Source: Streptomyces sp. AC1-42W (lineage in GTDB: Bacteria > Actinomycetota > Actinomycetes > Streptomycetales > Streptomycetaceae). Taken from it: a stretch of 64,000 nucleotides of DNA. Made by a program: the position numbers and the translations under genes. Shown here in pieces: positions 17,206-25,423 of this stretch. Below the pieces are notes generated by a model that was given only the letters and a program-made list of their open reading frames with translations, had not been told where the DNA came from and made no database searches. The stretch lies in NCBI RefSeq assembly GCF_003248355.1, contig NZ_QKWY01000001.1, forward strand, positions 2,438,001 to 2,502,000, given 5' to 3'. Numbering within the stretch: the stretch's first letter is position 1; the number at the start of each line of letters is the position of its first letter.

Positions 17206-18300
17206 ATGCCCACCCGCCGCACCGCCCTGGCCCTCCTCGCCGGCTCCGCCACCGCCCTCGCCCTCGGCACCGCCCCCGCACAGGCCCACGGCCGCCCGTT
17301 CGGCCGGCACGGCTCGCCCGACCGCCGACCCGACCCCTCCTTCCTCTACGTGGACGCGCGCGGCCGGGGCGACCACCGCACCGTCCAGGCCGCCGTGGAC
17401 GCCGCCACCGGCAGCGGCCGCACCCTGGTCATCGCCCCCGGCACCTACCGGGAGACCGTGGACATCCCGGCCGACCGGACCGGGCTCACCCTCATCGGCG
17501 CCGGCGACGACCCGCGCGACACCGTCATCGTGTACGACAACGCCAACGGCACCCCGCGCCCCGACGGCTCGGGCACCCACGGCACCAGCGGCTCCGCCAC
17601 CGTCACCGCCCGGCCCGCCGGACTCACCGCCCGCCGGCTGACCTTCGCCAACGACTGGCTGCGCGCCGACCACCCCGACTGGACCGGCACCCAGGCCGTG
17701 GCCGTCAAGGCGACCGGTGACCGCTCGGCGTTCCTCGACTGCCGCTTCCTGGGTCACCAGGACACCCTCTACGCCGACTCCCCGTCCCTCGCCGTCTTCG
17801 CCCGGCAGTACTACCGCGACTGCTACGTGGAGGGGGACGTCGACTTCGTCTTCGGCCGCGCCTCCGCCGTCCTGGACCGCTGCCACTTCCGCACCCTGGC
17901 CCGCCCCGACCTGGCCGCCCCGCCGCACGGCTTCGTCTTCGCGCCCAGCACCGCGGGCACGAACCCGCACGGCTTCCTGGTCCTGCGCTCCCGCGTCACC
18001 AGCACCGCCCCCACCGGATACTTCAAGCTGGCCCGGCCCTGGGTGCCGTCCTCCGACCCCACCGCCCACCCCATGCTGACCGTCCGCGACAGCCACCTCG
18101 GCGCCGGCATCGACACCGACGAGCCCTACGGCACCATGTCGGCCGGGTACCCCTGGCAGGAACAGCGCTTCGCCGAGTACCGCAACAAGGGCCCCGGCGC
18201 CCGCGTCACCGTCCCCGTCAACCGCCCCCGGCTCACCCCGGCCGAGGCACGCCTGCACACCCCGGCCGCCTGGCTCGGCGACTGGCGCCCGCAGGGGTGA
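17206..18300 (+). CDS. Pectinesterase, carbohydrate esterase family 8
   Basis: A 364-residue secreted methylesterase with a twin-arginine-like signal (TRRTALALLAGSATALALGTAPAQA). CE8 motifs are in order: GTYRETVDI, the Gln-containing TQAVAVKATGDRSAFLDCRFLGHQDTLY, the catalytic-Asp motif EGDVDFVFG, and LARPWVP. It removes methyl groups from pectin so that the preceding pectate lyase can act. The ATG at 17206 has GGAG six bases upstream; an in-frame TTG at 17194 is less likely. Confidence 0.92.
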   Translation: MPTRRTALALLAGSATALALGTAPAQAHGRPFGRHGSPDRRPDPSFLYVDARGRGDHRTVQAAVDAATGSGRTLVIAPGTYRETVDIPADRTGLTLIGAGDDPRDTVIVYDNANGTPRPDGSGTHGTSGSATVTARPAGLTARRLTFANDWLRADHPDWTGTQAVAVKATGDRSAFLDCRFLGHQDTLYADSPSLAVFARQYYRDCYVEGDVDFVFGRASAVLDRCHFRTLARPDLAAPPHGFVFAPSTAGTNPHGFLVLRSRVTSTAPTGYFKLARPWVPSSDPTAHPMLTVRDSHLGAGIDTDEPYGTMSAGYPWQEQRFAEYRNKGPGARVTVPVNRPRLTPAEARLHTPAAWLGDWRPQG

Positions 18301-18321
18301 CCGCCGGGGGTGACCGACGGG

Positions 18322-19065
18322 TCAGCCGTCGCGGCGGAAGCGGTCGCCCACCGCGGCCTTCTGCCCCGAGACCCGGACGGCGTGCGCGGTCACATAGTCG
18401 CCGCGCGCGTCCCGGTCGCCCTCGGCGTGGTTGTACTGCCCGGCGAACGTGTGCGTACCGGCCGGGACCTTCCGCCCGGTCCGCAGCGTCCACCGGTAGA
18501 CCAGATAGCCGCCGCTCTCGTTCACCGACACGGCGAAGTCCGTCTCGGGCAGCGAGCGCCAGGAGCCCGTGGTGTTCACCCCGCCGGTCTGCGCGACCCG
18601 CAGCTCCACCGTGAGCGCCGACAGCGGCTCGGTGGTCCGCAGCGTCACATTGCTCTGCGCCCAGTACGGGTTGGAGTGCGGGTCGATCACCCCGCCCGTC
18701 CACAGCGGCCCGTTCTCCGGCCGCAGCCCGTCGAGCCCGGCCGGGCCCCGCCGCGCCGCCGAAGCAGCGGGGGAGGGGGAGACCGGCGGGCCGGAGGGCG
18801 CCGCCGCGACCCGGTCGCCGCGCGCCCCGCCGTCGTCGCCCGCCGAGGTGACCGCGAACGCGCCCGCCGCCAGCACCCCGCACACCGCCGCCGTCGCCCC
18901 GGCGACCCGCAGCCACGGACGCACGGCGCGCGGCGGGCGCACCGCTCTCGTCGCCGGGCGCTCCCCGGCGATCCCGCGCTCGACGCGGGCCAGCATCCGG
19001 GCCCGGTCGGGGCGGTGGGCCTCGGCGGCCTCCCGCAGCAGCCCGGACAGTTCCTCGTCCCTCAC
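18322..19065 (-). CDS. Single-pass membrane protein paired with the SigE-family sigma factor
   Basis: A 247-residue protein. A cytoplasmic N-terminus of about 50 residues has a helical RDEELSGLLREAAEAHRPDR segment. One membrane helix (about 58-76) is followed by a Ser/Pro-rich linker and an extracytoplasmic beta-rich domain of about 140 residues (LSALTVELRVAQTGG, AGTHTFAGQYNHAEG). The topology and position suit an anti-sigma or signal-sensing partner, but no zinc-binding HxxxCxxC motif is seen. The GTG follows GGAGGAGAG. In the uninterrupted state its start would have overlapped the sigma stop; see 19131-19309. Confidence 0.75.
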   Translation of the reverse strand: MRDEELSGLLREAAEAHRPDRARMLARVERGIAGERPATRAVRPPRAVRPWLRVAGATAAVCGVLAAGAFAVTSAGDDGGARGDRVAAAPSGPPVSPSPAASAARRGPAGLDGLRPENGPLWTGGVIDPHSNPYWAQSNVTLRTTEPLSALTVELRVAQTGGVNTTGSWRSLPETDFAVSVNESGGYLVYRWTLRTGRKVPAGTHTFAGQYNHAEGDRDARGDYVTAHAVRVSGQKAAVGDRFRRDG

Positions 19066-19130
19066 CGCTCTCCTCCGCTGCGCTGCGCCGCGACGGCCAC
19101 CCGCACCTGAGCGGCGGGCGTCTCGGGCCT

Positions 19131-19309
19131 TGGGGCCTGTCGTCATATTCCCGTCTGCCGGGCGACGCCATGCACGCACTCTCGCCGCACCGGCCCCAGA
19201 CCCCAGTACATCCAGTACAGGGGCCTGGGGCCGGCACGCCGGGAGCACGCACCTGACGCCGCCCGGCCCGCCCTCCGGGCGGACGACGGGAATATGACGA
19301 CAGGCCCCA
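19131..19309. mobile_element. MITE-like palindromic element inserted in the sigma-factor gene
   Basis: Perfect 25-bp terminal inverted repeats (19131-19155 and 19285-19309, core GGGGCCTGTCGTCAT) bound a sequence that is itself a long imperfect palindrome, centred near 19211 where CCCCAGACCCCAGTAC faces GTACAGGGGCCTGGGG. There is no transposase gene. The sigma frame enters one terminal repeat and stops inside the other at 19143. Beyond the element the sigma frame is still open in the same phase and reaches a TGA at 19062-19064 that overlaps the next gene start, as expected for an intact gene before insertion. Confidence 0.75.
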
Positions 19310-19811
19310 GCAGCCGCTGCAGTTCCGCGACGGCGCGCGAGGTCTGGCTCTTGACCGTACCCACCGAGATCCCCAGCGCCAGCGAGGTGTCCCGCTCCGA
19401 CAGGTCGAAGGCGTGCCGCAGCACCACACAGGCGCGCTTGCGGAACGGCAGCCGCCGCAGCGCCTCCCGCACATCCATCACCGCCGGCACGTCCGGTCCC
19501 TCGGTCGCCGCGTCGTCCGCGCCGCCGCGCGGCCCCCAGAACAGCGCGATCCGGCGCCGCTCGCGGACCGCGCTGCGGATACGGGTCCTGGCCAGGTTCG
19601 CCACCACACCCCGCGCGTACGCCACCGGATGCCCGGCCTCGCGGACCCGGTCCCAGCGGTGCCAGAGCGCGAGCAGCGCGTCCGCCGCCAGATCGTCGGC
19701 CGCGTCGGCCTCGCCGGTCAGCAGATGGGCGAGGCGGGCCAGCTCGGCGTAATGGGCCTCGAAGAACGCGTGGAACTCGGCGGCGGCGGCATCGTCGACG
19801 GCTGTGCCCAC
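19143..19811 (-). CDS. SigE-family (ECF) RNA polymerase sigma factor with an altered C-terminus
   Basis: A 222-residue protein. Region 2 is at about 11-80 (FHAFFEAHYAELARLAHLLTG, ADDLAADALLALWHRW) and region 4 at about 112-166 (LRRLPFRKRACVVLRHAFDLSERDTSLALGISVGTVKSQTSRAVAEL). Both are complete. Residues 170-222 (PVVIFPSSARR onward) are encoded by the palindromic element and are not expected in the family; the native tail appears to have read RPETPAAQVRVAVAAQ and ended SGGER. The GTG at 19811 has a GAGG site. The gene follows the two-component array and precedes a membrane partner. Confidence 0.85.
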   Translation of the reverse strand: MGTAVDDAAAAEFHAFFEAHYAELARLAHLLTGEADAADDLAADALLALWHRWDRVREAGHPVAYARGVVANLARTRIRSAVRERRRIALFWGPRGGADDAATEGPDVPAVMDVREALRRLPFRKRACVVLRHAFDLSERDTSLALGISVGTVKSQTSRAVAELQRLLGPVVIFPSSARRAGRAASGACSRRAGPRPLYWMYWGLGPVRRECVHGVARQTGI

Positions 19812-19957
19812 AGCTACCTCGTCCCTCGCGCTCGCCCGCCCGGACCGTCCGGGTACGTCCCCGCCCCCACGTCCCTCGCGGGCGGGGCGGGGCGTGAGCG
19901 TACCGCGTTCCGCAAGCGCTTCGACACGGGGGGTGCGCGACGGGGACGGCCGCACGC

Positions 19958-20617
19958 TCAGCCGGGGGTGATGAACCCCGACTCGTACGCCGCGATGACC
20001 GCCTGGGTGCGGTCGCGGGCGCCGGTCTTCGCGAGGACCGCCGCCACATGCGACTTGGCCGTCGCCGAACCCACCGCGAGCCGGCCGGCGATCTCCGCGT
20101 TGGTCAGCCCGGCCGCCATCAACCGCAGCACCTGCGCCTCCCGCTCGGTGAGCCGGGCGGCCCACGGCGGGGCGGGGGCCTGCCGGGCCGGGCCGTAGGA
20201 GGCGGCGAGCTGCCGTACGGCGGACGGGAAGAGCAGCGAGTCGCCGCAGGCCACCAGCCGTACCGCCTGCACCAGCTCCTCCGCCGCCACCCGCTTCAGC
20301 AGGAAGCCCGCGGCCCCGGCCCGCAGCGCCTCGTACACATAGGCGTCGTGCTCGAAGGTGGTGACGACGACGACGCGCGGCGCCGGGTCGAGGCCGGCCA
20401 GGATCTGCTCGGTGGCCCGGATGCCGTCCGTCTCGGGCATCCGCACATCCATCAGCACCACGTCGGGCCGCAGCGCCCGCACCACGGACACCGCCTCGGC
20501 GCCGGTCGCCGCCTCGCCGACGACCTCCAGGCCGTCCTCCGCGTCCAGGATGGCCCGCAGCGCGGTGCGCACCATCCGTTCGTCGTCGGCCAGGACTATG
20601 CGGACCGGGGTGCTCAT
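19958..20617 (-). CDS. NarL/LuxR-family response regulator
   Basis: A 219-residue protein. The receiver domain has the acidic pair D11-D12, phosphoacceptor D57 in VVLMDVRMP and a lysine in LLKRVAAEE. A C-terminal LuxR helix-turn-helix is present (LTEREAQVLRLMAAGLTNAEIAGRLAVGSATAKSHVAAVLAKTG). It overlaps the kinase stop by an ATGA, so the pair is translationally coupled and cognate. Confidence 0.92.
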   Translation of the reverse strand: MSTPVRIVLADDERMVRTALRAILDAEDGLEVVGEAATGAEAVSVVRALRPDVVLMDVRMPETDGIRATEQILAGLDPAPRVVVVTTFEHDAYVYEALRAGAAGFLLKRVAAEELVQAVRLVACGDSLLFPSAVRQLAASYGPARQAPAPPWAARLTEREAQVLRLMAAGLTNAEIAGRLAVGSATAKSHVAAVLAKTGARDRTQAVIAAYESGFITPG

Positions 20618-21867
20618 CGTCGCTCCTTCGCGGGGTGGGACAGGGGCAGCCGGGCGGACAGCCGCCATACGCCGTCGTCGCGCGGACCGGCCCCGGTGGT
20701 GCCGCCGAGCAGCAGGGCGCGCTCGGTGACACCGGTCAGGCCGTGTCCGCCGCCGGGGCGCGTGGCCGGGGCGTACGGGGGCAGCGCGCTGTCCAGGACG
20801 ATCGTCAGCTCGCGGGGGCCGATGGCGATCCGCAGCCGGGCCGGCGCGCCGGCGGCGCCGTGCCGCAGGGCGTTGCTGAGCCCCTCCTGCACGATCCGGT
20901 ACGCCTCGGCGGACACCGGCCCCGGCACCGCGCCGGGGTCGCCGTCCGCCGCGTACCGTACGGGCACTCCGCACCGGGCCAGCAGGTCGCCGAGCGCGTC
21001 CAGGCCGGGGCCCGCGAGGGCGTCCGGGCCGTCCGCGCCCTGCCGCAACAGGCCGAGGACGGCGTCGAGTTCGCCCACGGTGCGGCGGGTGGTCTCCTCG
21101 ATCGCGGTGAGCGCCTGCCGGGCGAACTCGGGGTCGCTGTCCAGCACCCGGCGGGCGGCGCCCGCCTGCAGCGTGACGGCGCTCAGCGCGTGGCCGACCG
21201 AGTCGTGCAGCTCGCGGGCGAGGCGGTTGCGCACGGCCAGCTCGGCGGCCCGGCGTTCGGCGGCGGCCAGCCGGTCGTCCGGGGTGGGCCCGAGCAGCAC
21301 CGGGGCCCGGCCGGCCAGCAGCGCCCCGGCCGCCGCCGCGCAGCACGCCAGCGCGACGAGCATGGCCGCCCCGGCCGGGGGAGCGAGGGCCAGCAGCCAG
21401 GGCTGGTCCCGGACGGCGTCGAAGTTCCAGTCGTCGGACGCGCGCAGGGCCGGGAACAGCGGCAGCGCCATGACGCACAGGGCGAAGGGGACGAGCGCCG
21501 GCGTCATGCCGCTGATGACGCCGCCGAGCCCGACGTGCAGGGTGAACCAGGCCGCCGTACGCACCCGGGCCTGCCGGGAGCGGCCGGGCCCGTCCGCCAG
21601 CGGCCGGTCCGGGGCCGGATCGCACAGGGCGCGCGCGGCGGCCACCGACAGCGGCCGGGCGGTGGGCAGCAGCGCGGTGACGGCGGCCATCGGCAGGGCG
21701 TAGCCGAAGGCGGAGAAGGTCGCGGGGAGCGAGGCGAAGGTGTTGGTCCCGGGTGCGTACAGGCCGACGACGACCGTGCCGACCAGGAAGTACGGCATCA
21801 GCAGCGCGCCGCCGATGATCAGGTGCAGCCAGCGCAGACGGGCGCGCCGGCCGATGAGCGCCCTCAT
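20614..21867 (-). CDS. Two-component sensor histidine kinase, NarL/DesK type
   Basis: A 417-residue membrane kinase with about four to six membrane segments in the first 190 residues. A HisKA_3 dimerisation block has the phosphoacceptor H221 in LARELHDSVGHALSAVTLQAG. The HATPase region has VQEGLSNALRHG and GGGHGLTGVTERALLLGG. The start overlaps the stop of the upstream membrane protein (ATGA), and its own stop overlaps the response regulator. The ligand is unknown. Confidence 0.9.
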   Translation of the reverse strand: MRALIGRRARLRWLHLIIGGALLMPYFLVGTVVVGLYAPGTNTFASLPATFSAFGYALPMAAVTALLPTARPLSVAAARALCDPAPDRPLADGPGRSRQARVRTAAWFTLHVGLGGVISGMTPALVPFALCVMALPLFPALRASDDWNFDAVRDQPWLLALAPPAGAAMLVALACCAAAAGALLAGRAPVLLGPTPDDRLAAAERRAAELAVRNRLARELHDSVGHALSAVTLQAGAARRVLDSDPEFARQALTAIEETTRRTVGELDAVLGLLRQGADGPDALAGPGLDALGDLLARCGVPVRYAADGDPGAVPGPVSAEAYRIVQEGLSNALRHGAAGAPARLRIAIGPRELTIVLDSALPPYAPATRPGGGHGLTGVTERALLLGGTTGAGPRDDGVWRLSARLPLSHPAKERR

Positions 21868-22865
21868 GCGGGGGCGCCCCGTGTCCCGGCCGCGCGCTCC
21901 GTCAGGAAGTACGCGCCCGCGGTCACCATCAGTGTGCCGACGAGCATCTGGACAGCGTAGATCAACACCATGGCGGTGGTGGGCTGTTGGCCGAGGTCGT
22001 CGTTGCCGGCCAGCGCGCCGACGCTCATCCAGCCGCCCCAGCAGGCCGTCGCCCCCGAGCCGCCCCAGCCCAGCGCGAGCGGTATCCACAGCGGCAGCGC
22101 GGACCGGCGGAAGGCGAGGAGCAGCACCCCGGCGACCCCGACCGCCACGAACAGCGCGTAGACCCCTTCGAGGACGTGGAAACCGCTGGTGCGCTCCGCG
22201 ATCCGGTCCTGGCTCAGCCCCGCCGTCACCCCGCACGCCCACAGCACATGGAGAAGGCCGGGCACCAGCGCGAGCAGTGAGGCGGCGACCGCCCCGGCCC
22301 GCAGCGCGGGTGCGGTGGGGCTGTCCGGCAGGTCGCGCAGGGTGCCCTGCCAGAGGTGGCCCCAGCGGTCGCGGGTGTACAGCGCGAAGAGGGTGCCCAG
22401 AGCCAGGCCCTGGACGATGAAGCCGGTGTAGACGACGCCGAAGACCCACTCGTCCAGGAACGGCCGGCTCGCCCCGCCCCCGCCGGCGGTCTCGCCGCCC
22501 AGGGCCCCGACCAGCAGTTGCAGCGGGTAGCCGGCCATGATCGGCAGCAGCAGCCCGGTCGCCGTCCACATCGGCCGCGCGAGCAGCCAGGCGGGCACCC
22601 GCGTCCCCCGGGGCCGGGTCAGCAGCAGGGCGAGGACCACGACCGCGCCGTCCATCAGCAGCGTTCCGGCGTTGGCCACGGCCATGGTGGTGGGGTGGTC
22701 GAGCAGCACGCTGCCGTCCGGGACGCCGATCCGGCTGCCCGCCACCCAGGCCGCCTTGAGCGCCATGTACGGCAGGCAGGAGGCGATGGCGACGGCGCGC
22801 AGCAGGGCGCGCGGGGAGCGGGCGGAGGGTGCGGGCGCGGGCGGTGCGGCGGAGGTCTGCGTCAT
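21864..22865 (-). CDS. Polytopic membrane protein of unknown function in a two-component operon
   Basis: A 333-residue protein with a proline/alanine-rich start and about eight predicted hydrophobic segments, among them GAVVVLALLL, LLPIMAGYPLQLLVGALGG and VLIYAVQMLVGTLMVTAGAYF. No family motif is recognised. Translational coupling to the kinase suggests a co-sensor or a protein whose state the kinase monitors. ATG 22865 is chosen; GTG 22874 would add three residues, and neither has a convincing binding site. Confidence 0.75.
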   Translation of the reverse strand: MTQTSAAPPAPAPSARSPRALLRAVAIASCLPYMALKAAWVAGSRIGVPDGSVLLDHPTTMAVANAGTLLMDGAVVVLALLLTRPRGTRVPAWLLARPMWTATGLLLPIMAGYPLQLLVGALGGETAGGGGASRPFLDEWVFGVVYTGFIVQGLALGTLFALYTRDRWGHLWQGTLRDLPDSPTAPALRAGAVAASLLALVPGLLHVLWACGVTAGLSQDRIAERTSGFHVLEGVYALFVAVGVAGVLLLAFRRSALPLWIPLALGWGGSGATACWGGWMSVGALAGNDDLGQQPTTAMVLIYAVQMLVGTLMVTAGAYFLTERAAGTRGAPA

Positions 22866-22962
22866 GGCCCCCACGCTGCCGGGCGGCGCGCTCCGGCACG
22901 TCCTGCCGGGCGATGATCCGTCTCCGCCGCGCGGCGGAGACGGACCGGCGGGACGTACCCGG

Positions 22963-23733
22963 TCAGAGCCTGCGGGTGGCCAGCGTCAGCCGGTCGCGCG
23001 CGTCGAACAGGGCGTCCTTGACGAGCTGTTCGTGCGCGGGCGTGAGCCGGGCGACCGGGACGGAGCAGCTGATGGCGTCGCGGGCCGGGGTGCGGTACGG
23101 GACGGCGACGCCGAAGCAGCGCAGCCCCAGCGTGTTCTCCTCGCGGTCCACCGCGTACCCCTGCTCGCGGACGCGGTGCAGCTCCTCGATGAGCTTCTCG
23201 CGGTCGGTCAGGGTGTGCTCGGTCAGCGCGGGCAGCGTCTCGGGGAGCATCTTGCGGACCTGCTCGTCGCTGTGGGTGGCCAGCAGCGCCTTGCCGAGCG
23301 AGGTGGAGTGCGCGGGGAGCCGGCGGCCGACGCGGGTGAAGGGGCGCAGATGGTGCTGGGACTGGCGGGTGGCCAGGTAGACCACGTTCGTCCCGTCGAG
23401 CCGGGCGAGGTGGATGGTCTCCGTGGTGTCGTCGGAGAGCCGGTCGAGCGTGGGGCGGGCCGCGGCGACCACCTCATCGCCGTCGATGTAGGAGGTGCCG
23501 ACCAGCAGCGCCCGTACGCCGATCCCGTACCGCGTGCCCGTGGCGTCCGTCTCCACCCAGCCCAGCTCGACCAGGGTGCGCAGCAGCATGTAGAGGCTGG
23601 ACTTGGGGTAGCCGACGGCCTCCTGGACCGCGGCGAGCGAGTGCATGCCGGGCCGCCCGGCGAAGTACTCCAGCAGCTCCACCGTCCGTACCGCGGACTT
23701 GACCTGTGCCCCACCCGACTCGGGAACCGACAT
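22963..23733 (-). CDS. IclR-family transcriptional regulator
   Basis: A 256-residue protein. The N-terminal winged helix is at about 12-75 (VKSAVRTVELLEYFAGRPGMHSLAAVQEAVGYPKSSLYMLLRTL) and the C-terminal IclR effector domain at about 85-250 (PAHSTSLGKALLA, GYAVDREENTLGLRCFGVAVPYR, ISCSVP). It is divergent from the semialdehyde dehydrogenase at 23903, with a shared 169-base promoter region that holds an operator-like palindrome. The same palindrome before the permeases at 7995 suggests that it also controls pectin-sugar uptake. Confidence 0.92.
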   Translation of the reverse strand: MSVPESGGAQVKSAVRTVELLEYFAGRPGMHSLAAVQEAVGYPKSSLYMLLRTLVELGWVETDATGTRYGIGVRALLVGTSYIDGDEVVAAARPTLDRLSDDTTETIHLARLDGTNVVYLATRQSQHHLRPFTRVGRRLPAHSTSLGKALLATHSDEQVRKMLPETLPALTEHTLTDREKLIEELHRVREQGYAVDREENTLGLRCFGVAVPYRTPARDAISCSVPVARLTPAHEQLVKDALFDARDRLTLATRRL

Positions 23734-23834
23734 CGCCCTGTGCCCCTTTCAGCCCGCCGACGAAACCCTGCGACTTCTTGCCAACACCGAACGCCCGGAA
23801 ATAGAGTCGCTTCACATTCACGTTCAGGAACGCT

Positions 23835-23850
23835 GTTCAGAATACCGAAC
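23835..23850 (+). promoter_or_regulatory. Candidate IclR operator in the iclR / dehydrogenase intergenic region
   Basis: GTTCAGAATACCGAAC, within the longer inverted repeat CTGTTC-N8-GAACAG, lies 53 bases before the dehydrogenase start. An extra half-site ACCGAAC is at 23786-23792. The reverse complement matches the site at 7925-7940 at 13 of 16 positions. Confidence 0.55.
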
Positions 23851-23902
23851 AGCTTATACCGGACGACTTCTGATGTGCGGCAGTGGAGCGGAAGGAAACA
23901 CG

Positions 23903-25423
23903 GTGGCAGCAGCACCAGTCTGGAGCGTCGACCCCCGCAGCGGGAACCCGCGCGAGCAGGTTGCGGCGGAGGCCACAGCCGCGGACGTCGACCGCGCGGT
24001 CCGCGCCGCCCACGCGGTACGCGACTCCCTCGCCGACCGTGCCACGCGCGCCGCGTTCCTGCGCACCGCCGCCGAGCACCTGGCCGCGGCGGCCGACCGT
24101 GTCGTGGCGGCCGCCGACGCCGAGACGGCCCTCGGCCCGGCCCGGCTGAACGGCGAACTCGCCCGCACCGCCGCTCAGTTGCGCGCCTTCGCGGAGGTCG
24201 TCGAGGAGGGCGCCTACCTCGACATCCACATCGACCACGCGGACGCGACCCGCACCCCGCCCTGGCCCGACCTGCGCCGCTACAAGATCCCGCTCGGCGT
24301 CGTCGCCGTCTACGCCGCCAGCAACTTCCCGCTCGCCTTCTCCGTGCCCGGCGGCGACACCGCCAGCGCCCTCGCGGCCGGCTGCCCCGTCGTCGTCAAG
24401 GCGCACCCCGACCACCCGGCCACCTCCGAACTGTGCGCCGCCCTGCTGCGCGAGGCCGCCGTGAAGAGCGGACTGCCCGAGGACGTCGTCACCCTTGTGC
24501 ACGGCTTCGACGCCGGGGTCGCCCTCGTCCGGCACCCGCTGGTCGCCGCCGCCGGGTTCACCGGCTCGGTACGCGGCGGACGCGCCCTGTTCGACGCGGC
24601 GGCCGCCCGGCCCGTCCCCATCCCCTTCCACGGCGAACTCGGCTCCCTCAACCCCGTCGTCGTCACCGCCGCGGCGGCCGGCGAGCGCGGCGAGGAGATC
24701 GGCGCGGGCCTGGCCGGCTCGATGACCATGGGCGCCGGCCAGTTCTGCACCAAGCCCGGGTTCGTCCTGGTCCCCGAGGGCGAGGGCGGCGACCGCCTGC
24801 TCAAGTCCCTCACCGACGCGGTCGCCGGCACCGGCGCCGGGGTCCTGCTCGACCACCGGATGCGCGACGCCTTCCTCGCCGGGGTCACCGCGCGGACCGC
24901 CCTGCCGGACGTGGCCGCCCCCGTCGCCCCCGGCGCGGGCGACGCGCACACCGTGGCCGCCGGATTCCTGACCGTCCCGGCCCGCCTCCTCACCACCGAG
25001 GGCCCGCACGACGCGCTCCTGGAGGAGTGCTTCGGCCCGGTCACCGTCATCGCCCGCTACGCCTCCGACGACGAGATCACCGCCGTCCTGTCCCGGCTCC
25101 CCGGCAACCTCACCGCCACCCTCCACATCGCCGACGACGAGGCCCGGGGCGCCGCCGCCGGCCTCCTGGCCGCCCTCACCCCGCTCGCCGGACGCGTCCT
25201 CGTCAACGGCTGGCCCACCGGCGTCGCCGTCGCCCCCGCCCAGCACCACGGCGGCCCCTACCCGGCCACCACCTCCACCTCCACCTCGGTCGGCGCCACC
25301 GCCATCGAGCGCTGGCTGCGCCCGGTCAGCTACCAGACCACCCCCGACGCCCTCCTCCCGCCGGAGCTGCGCGAGGACAACCCGCTGGGCCTGCCCCGCC
25401 GCGTGGACGGACGACCGGTGTGA
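23903..25423 (+). CDS. NADP-dependent aldehyde dehydrogenase, likely alpha-ketoglutarate semialdehyde dehydrogenase
   Basis: A 506-residue ALDH-superfamily enzyme. The NAD(P) site VYAASNFPLAFSVPGGDTASALAAGCPVVVKAHP, catalytic Glu E245 in FHGELGSLNP and catalytic Cys C282 in GAGQFCTKPG are all present. The sequence type matches 2,5-dioxopentanoate (alpha-ketoglutarate semialdehyde) dehydrogenases, which finish oxidative uronate and pentose pathways by making 2-oxoglutarate. The GTG at 23903 has AAGGAAA upstream. Substrate assignment rests on family resemblance and on the dehydratases at 5260 and 6159. Confidence 0.85.
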   Translation: MAAAPVWSVDPRSGNPREQVAAEATAADVDRAVRAAHAVRDSLADRATRAAFLRTAAEHLAAAADRVVAAADAETALGPARLNGELARTAAQLRAFAEVVEEGAYLDIHIDHADATRTPPWPDLRRYKIPLGVVAVYAASNFPLAFSVPGGDTASALAAGCPVVVKAHPDHPATSELCAALLREAAVKSGLPEDVVTLVHGFDAGVALVRHPLVAAAGFTGSVRGGRALFDAAAARPVPIPFHGELGSLNPVVVTAAAAGERGEEIGAGLAGSMTMGAGQFCTKPGFVLVPEGEGGDRLLKSLTDAVAGTGAGVLLDHRMRDAFLAGVTARTALPDVAAPVAPGAGDAHTVAAGFLTVPARLLTTEGPHDALLEECFGPVTVIARYASDDEITAVLSRLPGNLTATLHIADDEARGAAAGLLAALTPLAGRVLVNGWPTGVAVAPAQHHGGPYPATTSTSTSVGATAIERWLRPVSYQTTPDALLPPELREDNPLGLPRRVDGRPV

